Both the position numbers and the translations under genes were made by a program. 64,000 nucleotides of DNA from YC2-FULL-38-9 sp964629635 (GTDB taxonomy: Bacteria > Patescibacteriota > Microgenomatia > UBA1406 > GWC2-37-13): contig CAZVQS010000001.1 in NCBI GenBank assembly GCA_964629635.1, forward strand, positions 434,001-498,000, in the 5' to 3' direction. Below the pieces are notes generated by a model that did not search any database, was not told the DNA's origin, and saw only the letters and a program-made list of their open reading frames with translations. Below are positions 8,183-16,011 of this stretch, in pieces; the stretch's first letter is position 1; each line of letters begins with the position of its first letter.

Positions 8183-9292
8183 ATGGCAATCGAAGTACCG
8201 AACGCATCAGGATGGGGATCGGACATACAGGCGGAAGCGCCGGTTTCAAGCGTGGGTGCTGTGGCATGGCCGCCGGTGGAGGCCAGCGAGCAGCGCAGGA
8301 AAGGCATACTCAACCGCGTGCTTGAAGAACCGCTGGATATAGCGGAAACCGTAAACGGTTTTTCGTTACAGGAGTTCGGTTCAACCCGAACGGGAGAACC
8401 CGTCACACGCATAAGCGGCCGGGTGTTTGCAGCAAATGCCGCCCTGGAATTGCTTGATTCCGAGCAACGCCATCTGATGGGGCCGTATGTTGAATCGGTT
8501 ATTCCCCTTGCGGGCACCGGGATTCCCGAACTTGAGGATGTGTCGATGATATATCTGGGCCGCAACAGTCAAGAACGGAGAACGGATCCTGCGGTTCTCC
8601 GGGCGGAAATCGGTATGGCGCGCGAAACGTTCGCTCATACGCCCGTTGCGCTTTCCCGCGCATACGACGGATACGATTTCCGGATACTCACGGATGAGGA
8701 CCGCAATGACGCGAATCTCCAAAGAGAATATGCGGGTCTCTATTCCGCGTTCGGATGGGAGGAATCCGATGTCGTAAAAATGCTGACGAATCCAGGCAAT
8801 ACTCTGATGGCGGTATTCGGCAACGCGCCCGGGCAGCCGCGCGGCTCCCTGGCAAGCGCAGTCATCGCCGAGCATGCCGTTTTGCCGGTCGAAAGGGGCG
8901 GCGTTTCGTATCCGCTTCACATGGCGGAAGTGACCGAGGCAATCACGGTACCGGAGCACCGGGGCAACGGCCTCTATACGGAACTGGCCATACGGCTTAT
9001 GCGGCACCTTGCCGGATCCGATATCAATCTCGTTTACGGAGAATCAAACGCGCTGCGGGTGACGGACCGGTCCGGGCAGGTGCGGCAACCGGTTCTCTCT
9101 TCGGTTGCGAAGCTCGGGCGTGAGTCGGCGATCGCGTCCACCGAAGCGGCGGGATTCCCTGCACGCCTGCTGGAACAGCATGTACGTATTTCCATGGGTC
9201 CCCAGGATAACCGGCCGCCCCATGCGAAAAACGATTTATTAGTTACCTATATGCCGCGTACGGCACTTATTTCCCGCTATGGCACCATCTGA
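8183..9292 (+). CDS. GNAT-like N-acetyltransferase, 369 aa
   Basis: Start placed at MAIEVPNASGW. The C-terminal half holds AEVTEAITVPEHRGNGLYTELAIRLM, matching the acetyl-CoA-binding R/Q-x-x-G-x-G/A loop (here HRGNGL) of GNAT enzymes, followed by an FPARLLEQHVRISM segment. The N-terminal 170 residues have no recognised domain. The substrate is unknown. The end overlaps the M20 peptidase start by 14 bases, which suggests coupled translation. Confidence 0.6.
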   Translation: MAIEVPNASGWGSDIQAEAPVSSVGAVAWPPVEASEQRRKGILNRVLEEPLDIAETVNGFSLQEFGSTRTGEPVTRISGRVFAANAALELLDSEQRHLMGPYVESVIPLAGTGIPELEDVSMIYLGRNSQERRTDPAVLRAEIGMARETFAHTPVALSRAYDGYDFRILTDEDRNDANLQREYAGLYSAFGWEESDVVKMLTNPGNTLMAVFGNAPGQPRGSLASAVIAEHAVLPVERGGVSYPLHMAEVTEAITVPEHRGNGLYTELAIRLMRHLAGSDINLVYGESNALRVTDRSGQVRQPVLSSVAKLGRESAIASTEAAGFPARLLEQHVRISMGPQDNRPPHAKNDLLVTYMPRTALISRYGTI

Positions 9293-10400
9293 ATCCCTTG
9301 CGCTTCTGAAAAAACTCATCAGCATTCCCTCTCCCTATCCGCAGGAGAATGGGGTAGCGCAGTATGTGAGCGGTCTGTTCCTGAAAAAAGGATATGAAGT
9401 GTACGTACAGCGCGTGGAGGGGAAGCGGCACAATATTATCGTCGAAAAGGGAAAAGGGGCACGAACCGTTCTCCTGTACAATCACCTGGACACGGTTGCT
9501 CCGGTTGCGGGATGGGAAACCGATCCGTACCGGCCTGTCCTGAAAGGGGACCGGATGTACGGGCTCGGGAGCTACGATATGAAAGGGGGCATGGCGGCAA
9601 ACATTCTTACGTTTCTTAACTTCGTTCCGGAACACATAAAGCTGCGCATCCTGTTTTGCGTGGACGAGGAAAATATCTCCAAAGGAGGTTACGCGTACGC
9701 CGCATCCCGATTTATGAAAGACACTGCCTGCGTGCTTTCTCCCGAACCGGCTTTCGATAACGGCGTGCAGGGTATCGTCACCGGACGTATCGGGCGGGCA
9801 GTCGTTGAAATGGAACTGAAAAACGATCCGGTCCACTATTTCTATTACGACCCGGCAAAAGACATAACCGCCTATGCCGCCCGGATCATAGACGGACTCA
9901 AAAAGGAATACCGTGCCCGCGGGGACCGGAAGGAATTCGTCTATGTCCGGTCGATCAATGCCGATACGGTCGGTATGTCAACGCCCGGAACCGTTCGGAT
10001 GGAACTTGAAACGTCCATTCTTCCGCCCCATACCACAGACGGCATCCTGAAAAGGATACGCGCGGTTGCCGCATCCCTCCTTAAGGGGAGCGGCATCGCG
10101 CTGCGGGTCGATTTCAAGAAAAGGGAAACGCCGTTTTTATCCGGTTACGAGACCAAAACGGACGATCCGTATTACCTGAGCCTTGCGGAGGCAGTTGTAT
10201 CCCGTACCGGGAAATCCCCGGTGCCGTATTTCCGTTCATCGGTTGCGGACGAAAATATTTTCGGAGCAGCGGGCATACCGGTATTCGGATTGGGGCCGGA
10301 AGGCGGCAGCGCCCACGGGCCAAACGAATGGATATCCGTTTCATCGGTTGGAATGGTGCGGGACATATTCCTGGATTTCCTTAAAAGGGTTGACAGATGA
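9279..10400 (+). CDS. M20-family metallopeptidase (ArgE/DapE/carboxypeptidase G2 type)
   Basis: 373 residues. Metal and catalytic motifs are visible: NHLDTVAP (His ligand and Asp), GLGSYDMKGGMA (bridging Asp), VDEENISKGGYA (catalytic and ligand Glu), SPEPA and, near the C-terminus, GPEGGSAHGPNEW (final His). This is the classic two-zinc M20 aminoacylase/deacylase fold. It probably removes an acyl or amino-acid group from a small substrate that cannot be specified. It overlaps the upstream acetyltransferase gene. Confidence 0.88.
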   Translation: MAPSESLALLKKLISIPSPYPQENGVAQYVSGLFLKKGYEVYVQRVEGKRHNIIVEKGKGARTVLLYNHLDTVAPVAGWETDPYRPVLKGDRMYGLGSYDMKGGMAANILTFLNFVPEHIKLRILFCVDEENISKGGYAYAASRFMKDTACVLSPEPAFDNGVQGIVTGRIGRAVVEMELKNDPVHYFYYDPAKDITAYAARIIDGLKKEYRARGDRKEFVYVRSINADTVGMSTPGTVRMELETSILPPHTTDGILKRIRAVAASLLKGSGIALRVDFKKRETPFLSGYETKTDDPYYLSLAEAVVSRTGKSPVPYFRSSVADENIFGAAGIPVFGLGPEGGSAHGPNEWISVSSVGMVRDIFLDFLKRVDR

Positions 10401-10419
10401 GATTGCGGGATACTATCAT
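10390..10419 (+). promoter_or_regulatory. Sigma-70-type promoter for the PspC-like gene
   Basis: TTGACA (10390-10395), 18-base spacer, TATCAT (10414-10419), then 13 bases to the ATG at 10433. The -35 box lies inside the end of the peptidase gene. The predicted leader is only about 7 bases. Confidence 0.6.
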
Positions 10420-10432
10420 ATAGACACCATTT

Positions 10433-10846
10433 ATGAAAAATGAAGAACCGAAAAAAGAACCGCTCCGGATGTTGCGCCGGTCGGAAACCGACAAAATGCT
10501 CGGGGGAGTCGCCGCGGGAATCGCGGATTATTTTGAGGTGGACGTAAACCTCGTCCGTTTCATATTCGTTATGCTTGCCCTGCTGGGCGGCTCGGGATTT
10601 CTCCTGTATGCGATACTCTGGGTTCTTATGCCGGGCGTTGGGACTGCTGAGGAAAAGACGCGTATCCGCCGGAACCAGGGCAATTTCATGCCTTCGGTCC
10701 TCATTATCCTCGGCGTGTTTTTCCTCCTCAATAATTTCGGGCTCCTTTGGTGGTTTTCCGTACGCAAGCTCTGGCCGGTAGCCCTTATCGCATTAGGAAT
10801 TTATATGCTCTTCAAACATGACCGACGAACCGGCAAAAAAAGCTGA
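10433..10846 (+). CDS. PspC-domain membrane protein
   Basis: 137 residues. Residues 12-75 match the PspC domain (LRRSETDKMLGGVAAGIADYF, VDVNLVRFIFVMLALL, LYAILWVLMP), which senses or stabilises membranes under stress. Two further hydrophobic segments (FMPSVLIILGVFFLLNNFG and LWPVALIALGIYMLF) follow, as in PspC proteins fused to a LiaF-type module. It overlaps the next gene by 29 bases. Confidence 0.85.
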   Translation: MKNEEPKKEPLRMLRRSETDKMLGGVAAGIADYFEVDVNLVRFIFVMLALLGGSGFLLYAILWVLMPGVGTAEEKTRIRRNQGNFMPSVLIILGVFFLLNNFGLLWWFSVRKLWPVALIALGIYMLFKHDRRTGKKS

Positions 10847-11207
10847 CGCCCGCATTCCGCAGGAAGACGGGGACAATAACGTCATGGGCGGTATCATACT
10901 CATAGCCGCCGGGCTGGTTCTTCTTTCCAATACGATGGGTATCGTGGGCTGGGAAATATGGAATATCCTATTCCGCTTTTGGCCGATGATTCTCATCCTC
11001 GGGGGAATCGAAATGCTTCTGGGAAAAACCCTGGCGGGAAGGATACTCTCGGGGATCGTATCATTGGCTGCCGTTTCTTTCGTTATCGCCTATGCCTGGG
11101 CTGCGGTCAATCCTTCTTTTGACGCATGGATGAGAAGCAGGATACCGCTTTGGCCCCGTCCCTACCGGCAGCAGCGGATTTTTACTCCATTCCGGAACGG
11201 TTTCTGA
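10818..11207 (+). CDS. LiaF-like transmembrane protein
   Basis: 129 residues. After a polar N-terminus there are hydrophobic segments GGIILIAAGLVLLSNTMGIV, ILFRFWPMILILGGIEMLLG and SGIVSLAAVSFVIAYAWAAV, the paired-TM pattern of LiaF/DUF5668-type proteins that often accompany PspC. It is co-transcribed with the PspC gene (overlapping frames), so it probably has an envelope-stress role. Confidence 0.65.
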   Translation: MTDEPAKKADARIPQEDGDNNVMGGIILIAAGLVLLSNTMGIVGWEIWNILFRFWPMILILGGIEMLLGKTLAGRILSGIVSLAAVSFVIAYAWAAVNPSFDAWMRSRIPLWPRPYRQQRIFTPFRNGF

Positions 11208-11229
11208 ATGCCCGCTATGCCAGCTGTTT

Positions 11230-12126
11230 TCAGGAATTCTCCCCTTTGAATATGACCATTACTGATGCAGCGAGGATGCAAAGTCCGCCGATCATGGCGG
11301 TACTCGATGGTATTTCGCGGAAAAAGAGAAACGCGAAGATGATACCGAATACCAACTCCGACAGCAGTATGACGCTTCCCGCCGTTGCTTTGAAATATTC
11401 AAATCCTTTTGTCATGGCGAACCATGCCAGGAAATTGTCGAATCCGAAAAGCACGGTCGCTACCCATGTTTTCATGGAAACATTCCCGATGCCCCCTTTG
11501 AAATAGAATCCGTTTTCGAGTGTGAGGCTGATTGCGGAAAGCACCACGACTCCAACCAGTGTGTTGGCAACCATCATGATTCCGGCGGAGTATGCATTGA
11601 GTTTCTTCCGGAGAATCAGGTATGCCGTCTGTCCCAGGGAAGACAGAATCGCGAAAAAGCCGCCCAGTTTCCAGGTAGGCAGGGAATTGGGCTGGAAAAG
11701 GAGTGCTAGCGCGATTAAGCTGACGGCCAGTGCGACGATGTTAGTCCGGTTGATCTTTTCCTTGAGAAACAGATATCCGAATACCGGCGTGATGATCGCA
11801 TAAGTGTAAAACAGGAACAGAGCGTTTCCGACCTGCGTATACAGAATGCTGTAGGTGAAAAACAGGTTTGTCAGCGCATATCCGAAGACGGTGGCAACAA
11901 GCAGGGGAAGCAGATCTTTCCGGTCGATCCGGATTTTTATTTTCTTGATGAGGAGAAAATACGCAGCCGCGGACAGGAAAGCGAATATGTACCGGAGAAA
12001 CACCTGGGATACGGGAGGAAGTCCGCCGCTTCCGAGCATCCGTATAAGCACCGGCATGATACTGTAAAGGAAAGCGGAGGCGAGAAGATATGCGATACCT
12101 TTCAGTGAGTCCTTTTTTTGAGACAT
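11230..12126 (-). CDS. EamA-family (DMT) transporter
   Basis: 298 residues from MSQKKDSLKG. About ten hydrophobic helices form two EamA repeats. The first repeat begins GIAYLLASAFLYSIMPVLIR and the second GGFFAILSSLGQTAYLILRKK. The helix-ending motif FLFLKEKINRTNIVALAVSLIAL is typical of drug/metabolite transporters. The substrate is unknown. A longer in-frame start exists at 12222 but its 32 extra residues are not membrane-like. Confidence 0.85.
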   Translation of the reverse strand: MSQKKDSLKGIAYLLASAFLYSIMPVLIRMLGSGGLPPVSQVFLRYIFAFLSAAAYFLLIKKIKIRIDRKDLLPLLVATVFGYALTNLFFTYSILYTQVGNALFLFYTYAIITPVFGYLFLKEKINRTNIVALAVSLIALALLFQPNSLPTWKLGGFFAILSSLGQTAYLILRKKLNAYSAGIMMVANTLVGVVVLSAISLTLENGFYFKGGIGNVSMKTWVATVLFGFDNFLAWFAMTKGFEYFKATAGSVILLSELVFGIIFAFLFFREIPSSTAMIGGLCILAASVMVIFKGENS

Positions 12127-12188
12127 ATGCGATGTGGCGACCGAACGGAACCGCGCGAAAATAAAGTGCCGATAACCGTTTGATCTAT

Positions 12189-12200
12189 TACAATATTGTA
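12189..12200 (+). promoter_or_regulatory. -10 element, leaderless GTG start
   Basis: TACAAT (12189-12194) ends 6 bases before the GTG at 12201. This favours GTG over the in-frame TTG at 12180. Confidence 0.55.
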
Positions 12201-13280
12201 GTGAATAACGCAGGATTGTCAATTCTCCGCAGGCAGTTCAAATCGTACGGGATCGATGCGCTTCTAATCACCCGTTTTTTTGACATCCTGTATCTGACCG
12301 GATTCAGAACCCTTGCACCCCAGGAACGGGAAGCCTATGTCCTGGTTACAAAAGATAACGTGTATGTATTCAGCGACGGAAGATATGCCGCGAAATCGCG
12401 GGATTTCCAATTCAGGCTTCTCACCCATGAAAAAGGGCTCATTGCGCATCTTTCTGAACTGGAGAAAGAGAGACTGTTGAAGCAAATCGGATTCCAGAAG
12501 GAGGATTTGAAGTGGTACGAGTACGATGTATTATCAAAGCAGCTGCAGCTGCCGCCCGTCCCGGTTGAACAAGCCATCCTCGGAATCCGCGGCCGCAAAT
12601 CGCCTGAGGAAGCCCGTTTCGTACGCCGCGCATCGGAGGAAGGGGATAGGTGTCTGGAAGAACTGAAGCAAATAATCCGCCCGGGCATGACCGAAAAGGA
12701 AATCGCATGGCAAATCGAAAAGCGGCTGCGTGAGAAGAATCTGGATATTGCTTTTGAACCCATTGTGGCGGTTGACGCAAACGCGGCAATACCCCATTAC
12801 GATACGAAGGAAGGATCAGGCGTTGTGGGCACCGACTCCGTGATCCTTATTGATTTCGGCGTTTCCTATAAGGGATACAATTCGGATATCACCCGCATGT
12901 TTTTCACGGGCAACCCCGGGGCACAGATCCGCAACGCATATGAAACGCTCCTTGACGCGCAGAATGAGGCGGTCCGTTTCTCACGGAAAGGCGTCCGATG
13001 CGCCGATGCGGACCGGTTGTGCAGGGAGCGTCTTGCGGAGTCAGGATTTTCCGGTTACCCCCATTCGACCGGGCACGGGATCGGGCTTGAGGTGCATGAG
13101 TATCCCAAGATCTCATCCGCTTCTTCCGAGGTGATTGAGCAGGGCAACATATTCACGATCGAGCCGGGCATCTATATGCCGGGAAAATGGGGGATGCGGA
13201 TAGAGGATACCGTGTACGTGGGAGGGGACGGGTTGCCCGAACCACTGACCGGATTCACGAAGGAGTTCATGAAGGTTTGA
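12201..13280 (+). CDS. pepQ: M24 metallopeptidase, Xaa-Pro aminopeptidase (PepQ/PepP type)
   Basis: 359 residues, standard for bacterial prolidases. The N-terminal creatinase-like domain is residues 5-120. The catalytic pita-bread domain has the metal ligands in LIDFGVSYKGYNSDITR, GHGIGLEVHE, TIEPGIY and MRIEDTVYV. It cleaves the bond before proline in di- or oligopeptides in the cytoplasm. The start is a GTG 6 bases after a TACAAT. The 3' end overlaps the convergent TrbL-like gene by 14 bases. Confidence 0.9.
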   Translation: MNNAGLSILRRQFKSYGIDALLITRFFDILYLTGFRTLAPQEREAYVLVTKDNVYVFSDGRYAAKSRDFQFRLLTHEKGLIAHLSELEKERLLKQIGFQKEDLKWYEYDVLSKQLQLPPVPVEQAILGIRGRKSPEEARFVRRASEEGDRCLEELKQIIRPGMTEKEIAWQIEKRLREKNLDIAFEPIVAVDANAAIPHYDTKEGSGVVGTDSVILIDFGVSYKGYNSDITRMFFTGNPGAQIRNAYETLLDAQNEAVRFSRKGVRCADADRLCRERLAESGFSGYPHSTGHGIGLEVHEYPKISSASSEVIEQGNIFTIEPGIYMPGKWGMRIEDTVYVGGDGLPEPLTGFTKEFMKV

Positions 13281-15939
13281 CATCAGGCGACGCAGCGTTA
13301 TCCTTGGGCGGCTCCTGGTTTTCTTCCTTTTTTTCCTCACCCGGCATATCGAGTTCCTGCTGCATTTCCATATGCTTTGCCTCTTCCTTCGGTTTCGCCT
13401 TGTCCAGTTCAACCAGTTCTTCGTCGTCTTTTGATTTTTCCTTGAGCTTTTCGGTGATCTGCTTTTCCATTTCCTTCATTTCCTTGACGTGCTTGGCGGC
13501 TTCGAGTTTCGCTTTCAGGTATACCGCCAGTTCCTCACCTTTCAGATTATTGATGAGGAATATGGGCAGGATGTAGCCGAGGTCATCCACTCCCTCGGCC
13601 TTCAGCTTTTCGTCAGGAGACATAAGTTTGTTCAATGTGTTGGTTATGAACACGATATCCTGGTCCACCCACTCCTCGCGGGATGCGATGTTTTCTGATA
13701 CGGGCACCTCGCCTTTTTCGTACTGGGAAGTCCACATTTTCTTCACTTCCTCATAGTCCTCGATAGAGATGCTCGGCGGGATCGAAACCGTCTGCTCCAC
13801 GTGCTTTTCCGGTTCGGTGACGAGCGGCGTCTGGGTGGCGATGATTTTTTTCACCTGGTCTTCCTTGAGGTTTTCCTTCGCGGCGATTTCCTTGACGGTT
13901 TTCGCGTCCGCGACCGCAACTTTGGACACTTCCTTGATGACCGTTACGACTTTCGCTTTTTCGATGCCGGTTTCCTTGCTGATGTTGGTGATGACCTGGG
14001 CGGGGGACGGGGCGGTCTGCTGCTTTTGGGCGGCGGGCGAGTAGGCGGATACCGTATTGATCTGGGGCGCGGATATGTTCTGTTTGTAGGAAGTGAGGAC
14101 TGTCTGCACCTGGGGAGCAGCGACGTTCGTGTTCTTGGCTACCGTGTTCATGATATTGCTGTTTGAAACGACGCTCGATACGAAGGAGTTGTTGAAGGAT
14201 GAGACTTTTTCCTGGGACATGTTCGCCCGGTATGAAATGACCTGCGTGACCGGTGCGGTCTGGGGAACGGTCTTGAGGATCTCCTGGCGGCGGCTGTTCT
14301 GTTCGATGTGGGAAGTCGATATGGACGACAGGATCTGTTTCGCGACCCGGTCTTCCTTCACCGTGCGGTTGAAGAGCTCGGTGCGGATATTCATGAACTT
14401 CTGGCGCTCCGTCGGCGTCTCGGCCTTCGTCGGGGATGACAGGAAGTCGAGGTTCTTCCTGATGGTTTCGTTCGTCTGCTTGTTCGTTTCGAACTTCGCG
14501 ATGTCCGTTATCTTCCTCATTTCAAGGTTGAGCGACTTGCTGATTTCCTCGGTCTTCGTCTTCTTGATTTCCTCCATGGTTTCAAGGCGCACTTTGATCG
14601 GCACCTGCACTTCCTTGGGCATCTTCATCGCAGTGCCGGTGGATGTCGGCGCAGGTGCGGGCGCGGGAGGCTTCGGGCCGGGGGAGCTGCGCGACTGATC
14701 GTACATAGACATGAGGATATTCTTCATGGCGTAAATGCCGTCGCAGCAGTAATCGCGGAAAATGCGCAGGAGCCACCACGGGAAAAAGGTGACCGCCCAC
14801 AGCATAATGAGCGTTATCACGTACTCGACGAACGTGTCCACGTAGTTACCGTTGTTAAGCGCACCCAGGTGCTGCGCCTGAATTTGGGCAGGGCCGCCGT
14901 AGGTGATATTTATTCCGGTCGGGTATATGTATCCCGCAGGACTGTTCGTGCGGGAAAAGTCAAAGGGATAGGGGATGCCGCGGCGCCAGATGGTTGCCAG
15001 TCCTCCGAGGAACAAAGCAAAAAGCGGTCCGTAAAAAAGCCACTGGAAAAATACCCCGATCCAGATCCAGCCGATGTTGCGGATGAACACAAACGGCATA
15101 AGCAGGGCAAGGAAGGGCGCCACGAACACGAGAAACCACAGGAGGATTTTGCGCAGGATAAGCATGACTCCCATCACGTAGTACGTGACGTTCGTTATCT
15201 TGAGCATCATGAGCTCGCTTTCGACCGCCTCCGTCACTTTATAGTTAAGGTCCCGGCATCCTACGAAGTTGGTGTAGCTGCCCTCCTGGGAAATGGATCC
15301 GGTGAAATAGATGTTGAAGAGTTTTTCGCCGCCGAGCGTTTCCACGAAAAACTTCATGAGGATCTCCGAAATCTGGATGAGAAAAATGACGATCGCGTAG
15401 GAGAACATGATGTAAAGGAGTCCCAGCAAAATTTTGGAGAGGATCGGCCACACCTGTATCTTGAGCTGGAAGTTCGCCTGCTGCCCGAGCATGAGCCCGA
15501 GCCCGAACATGGCCGCCACGAGCACAAAAAGGAATATGGTAACGTTTTTGGTTGCATCCCAGATGACGCGGATCGTGGGGTGGTTATCGACCGCGCTTTT
15601 GCTTATTGCCCAGTAAATAAACTGGCGCGCCCGTTCGTTGGCTTTACCCTGGGTTGTCACTTCCTCGTCCACCGCCCAGTAATGGTTGGTTACCGGATTG
15701 GCTATGAACTCTGCATAGCTGGTCACGCAGTTTTCATTTGCGGTTTTGTATACTCCTTTGAGGTCGGTCGGACAGTTGCCCAGGTGCGGCGCGACCGAAC
15801 AGGGGAGGGGGTCGCGGGATACCGGAGGGGTCGGCGTGAGGCCCGCCTGTGCCATGGCTGCGTTGGGCGTGAGGAGTGTTCCGGCAGCAAAGGACACGAA
15901 GATCACGGCAAAGAATAATGGACGCAAAAAAAGCCTCAT
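13267..15939 (-). CDS. TrbL/VirB6-like membrane protein with long C-terminal coil, 890 aa
   Basis: An N-terminal signal (FFAVIFVSFAAGTLL, ending near AMAQA) is followed by a luminal stretch and about six membrane segments between residues 110 and 420, including NVTIFLFVLVAAMFGLGLML, ILLGLLYIMFSYAIVIFLI and LIMLWAVTFFPWWLLRIF. The last 450 residues are hydrophilic, rich in Lys, Glu, Thr and Gln, with long helical runs, ending in a Pro/Asp-rich tail. The membrane part looks like the polytopic channel subunit of type IV secretion systems. The long tail is unusual and may span or face outward. It is divergent from the 702-residue surface protein. Confidence 0.75.
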   Translation of the reverse strand: MRLFLRPLFFAVIFVSFAAGTLLTPNAAMAQAGLTPTPPVSRDPLPCSVAPHLGNCPTDLKGVYKTANENCVTSYAEFIANPVTNHYWAVDEEVTTQGKANERARQFIYWAISKSAVDNHPTIRVIWDATKNVTIFLFVLVAAMFGLGLMLGQQANFQLKIQVWPILSKILLGLLYIMFSYAIVIFLIQISEILMKFFVETLGGEKLFNIYFTGSISQEGSYTNFVGCRDLNYKVTEAVESELMMLKITNVTYYVMGVMLILRKILLWFLVFVAPFLALLMPFVFIRNIGWIWIGVFFQWLFYGPLFALFLGGLATIWRRGIPYPFDFSRTNSPAGYIYPTGINITYGGPAQIQAQHLGALNNGNYVDTFVEYVITLIMLWAVTFFPWWLLRIFRDYCCDGIYAMKNILMSMYDQSRSSPGPKPPAPAPAPTSTGTAMKMPKEVQVPIKVRLETMEEIKKTKTEEISKSLNLEMRKITDIAKFETNKQTNETIRKNLDFLSSPTKAETPTERQKFMNIRTELFNRTVKEDRVAKQILSSISTSHIEQNSRRQEILKTVPQTAPVTQVISYRANMSQEKVSSFNNSFVSSVVSNSNIMNTVAKNTNVAAPQVQTVLTSYKQNISAPQINTVSAYSPAAQKQQTAPSPAQVITNISKETGIEKAKVVTVIKEVSKVAVADAKTVKEIAAKENLKEDQVKKIIATQTPLVTEPEKHVEQTVSIPPSISIEDYEEVKKMWTSQYEKGEVPVSENIASREEWVDQDIVFITNTLNKLMSPDEKLKAEGVDDLGYILPIFLINNLKGEELAVYLKAKLEAAKHVKEMKEMEKQITEKLKEKSKDDEELVELDKAKPKEEAKHMEMQQELDMPGEEKKEENQEPPKDNAASPDVKPS

Positions 15940-15945
15940 ATTTTC

Positions 15946-15974
15946 ATGATAGAGGATTGGCGGTTCGTTGACAA
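15946..15974 (-). promoter_or_regulatory. Promoter of the TrbL-like gene, leaderless
   Basis: Minus-strand TTGTCA (15969-15974), 17-base spacer, TATCAT (15946-15951), then 6 bases to the ATG at 15939. Its -35 shares five base pairs with the -35 of the opposite promoter. Confidence 0.75.
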
Positions 15975-15997
15975 TAGAACTTTACGTAATGTATATT
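15968..15997 (+). promoter_or_regulatory. Promoter of the surface-protein gene
   Basis: TTGACA (15968-15973), 18-base spacer, TATATT (15992-15997). The ATG is 14 bases further on, giving a leader of about 7 bases with no Shine-Dalgarno site. It overlaps the divergent promoter at the -35 box. Confidence 0.7.
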
Positions 15998-16011
15998 GTA
16001 GTAAGTTCCCT

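Noticed and set aside
14869..15918. Long plus-strand open frame (349 codons) opposite the TrbL-like gene
   Set aside because: It is a mirror of the conserved minus-strand gene, which has a signal peptide, TM segments and its own promoter; the plus frame shows none of these.
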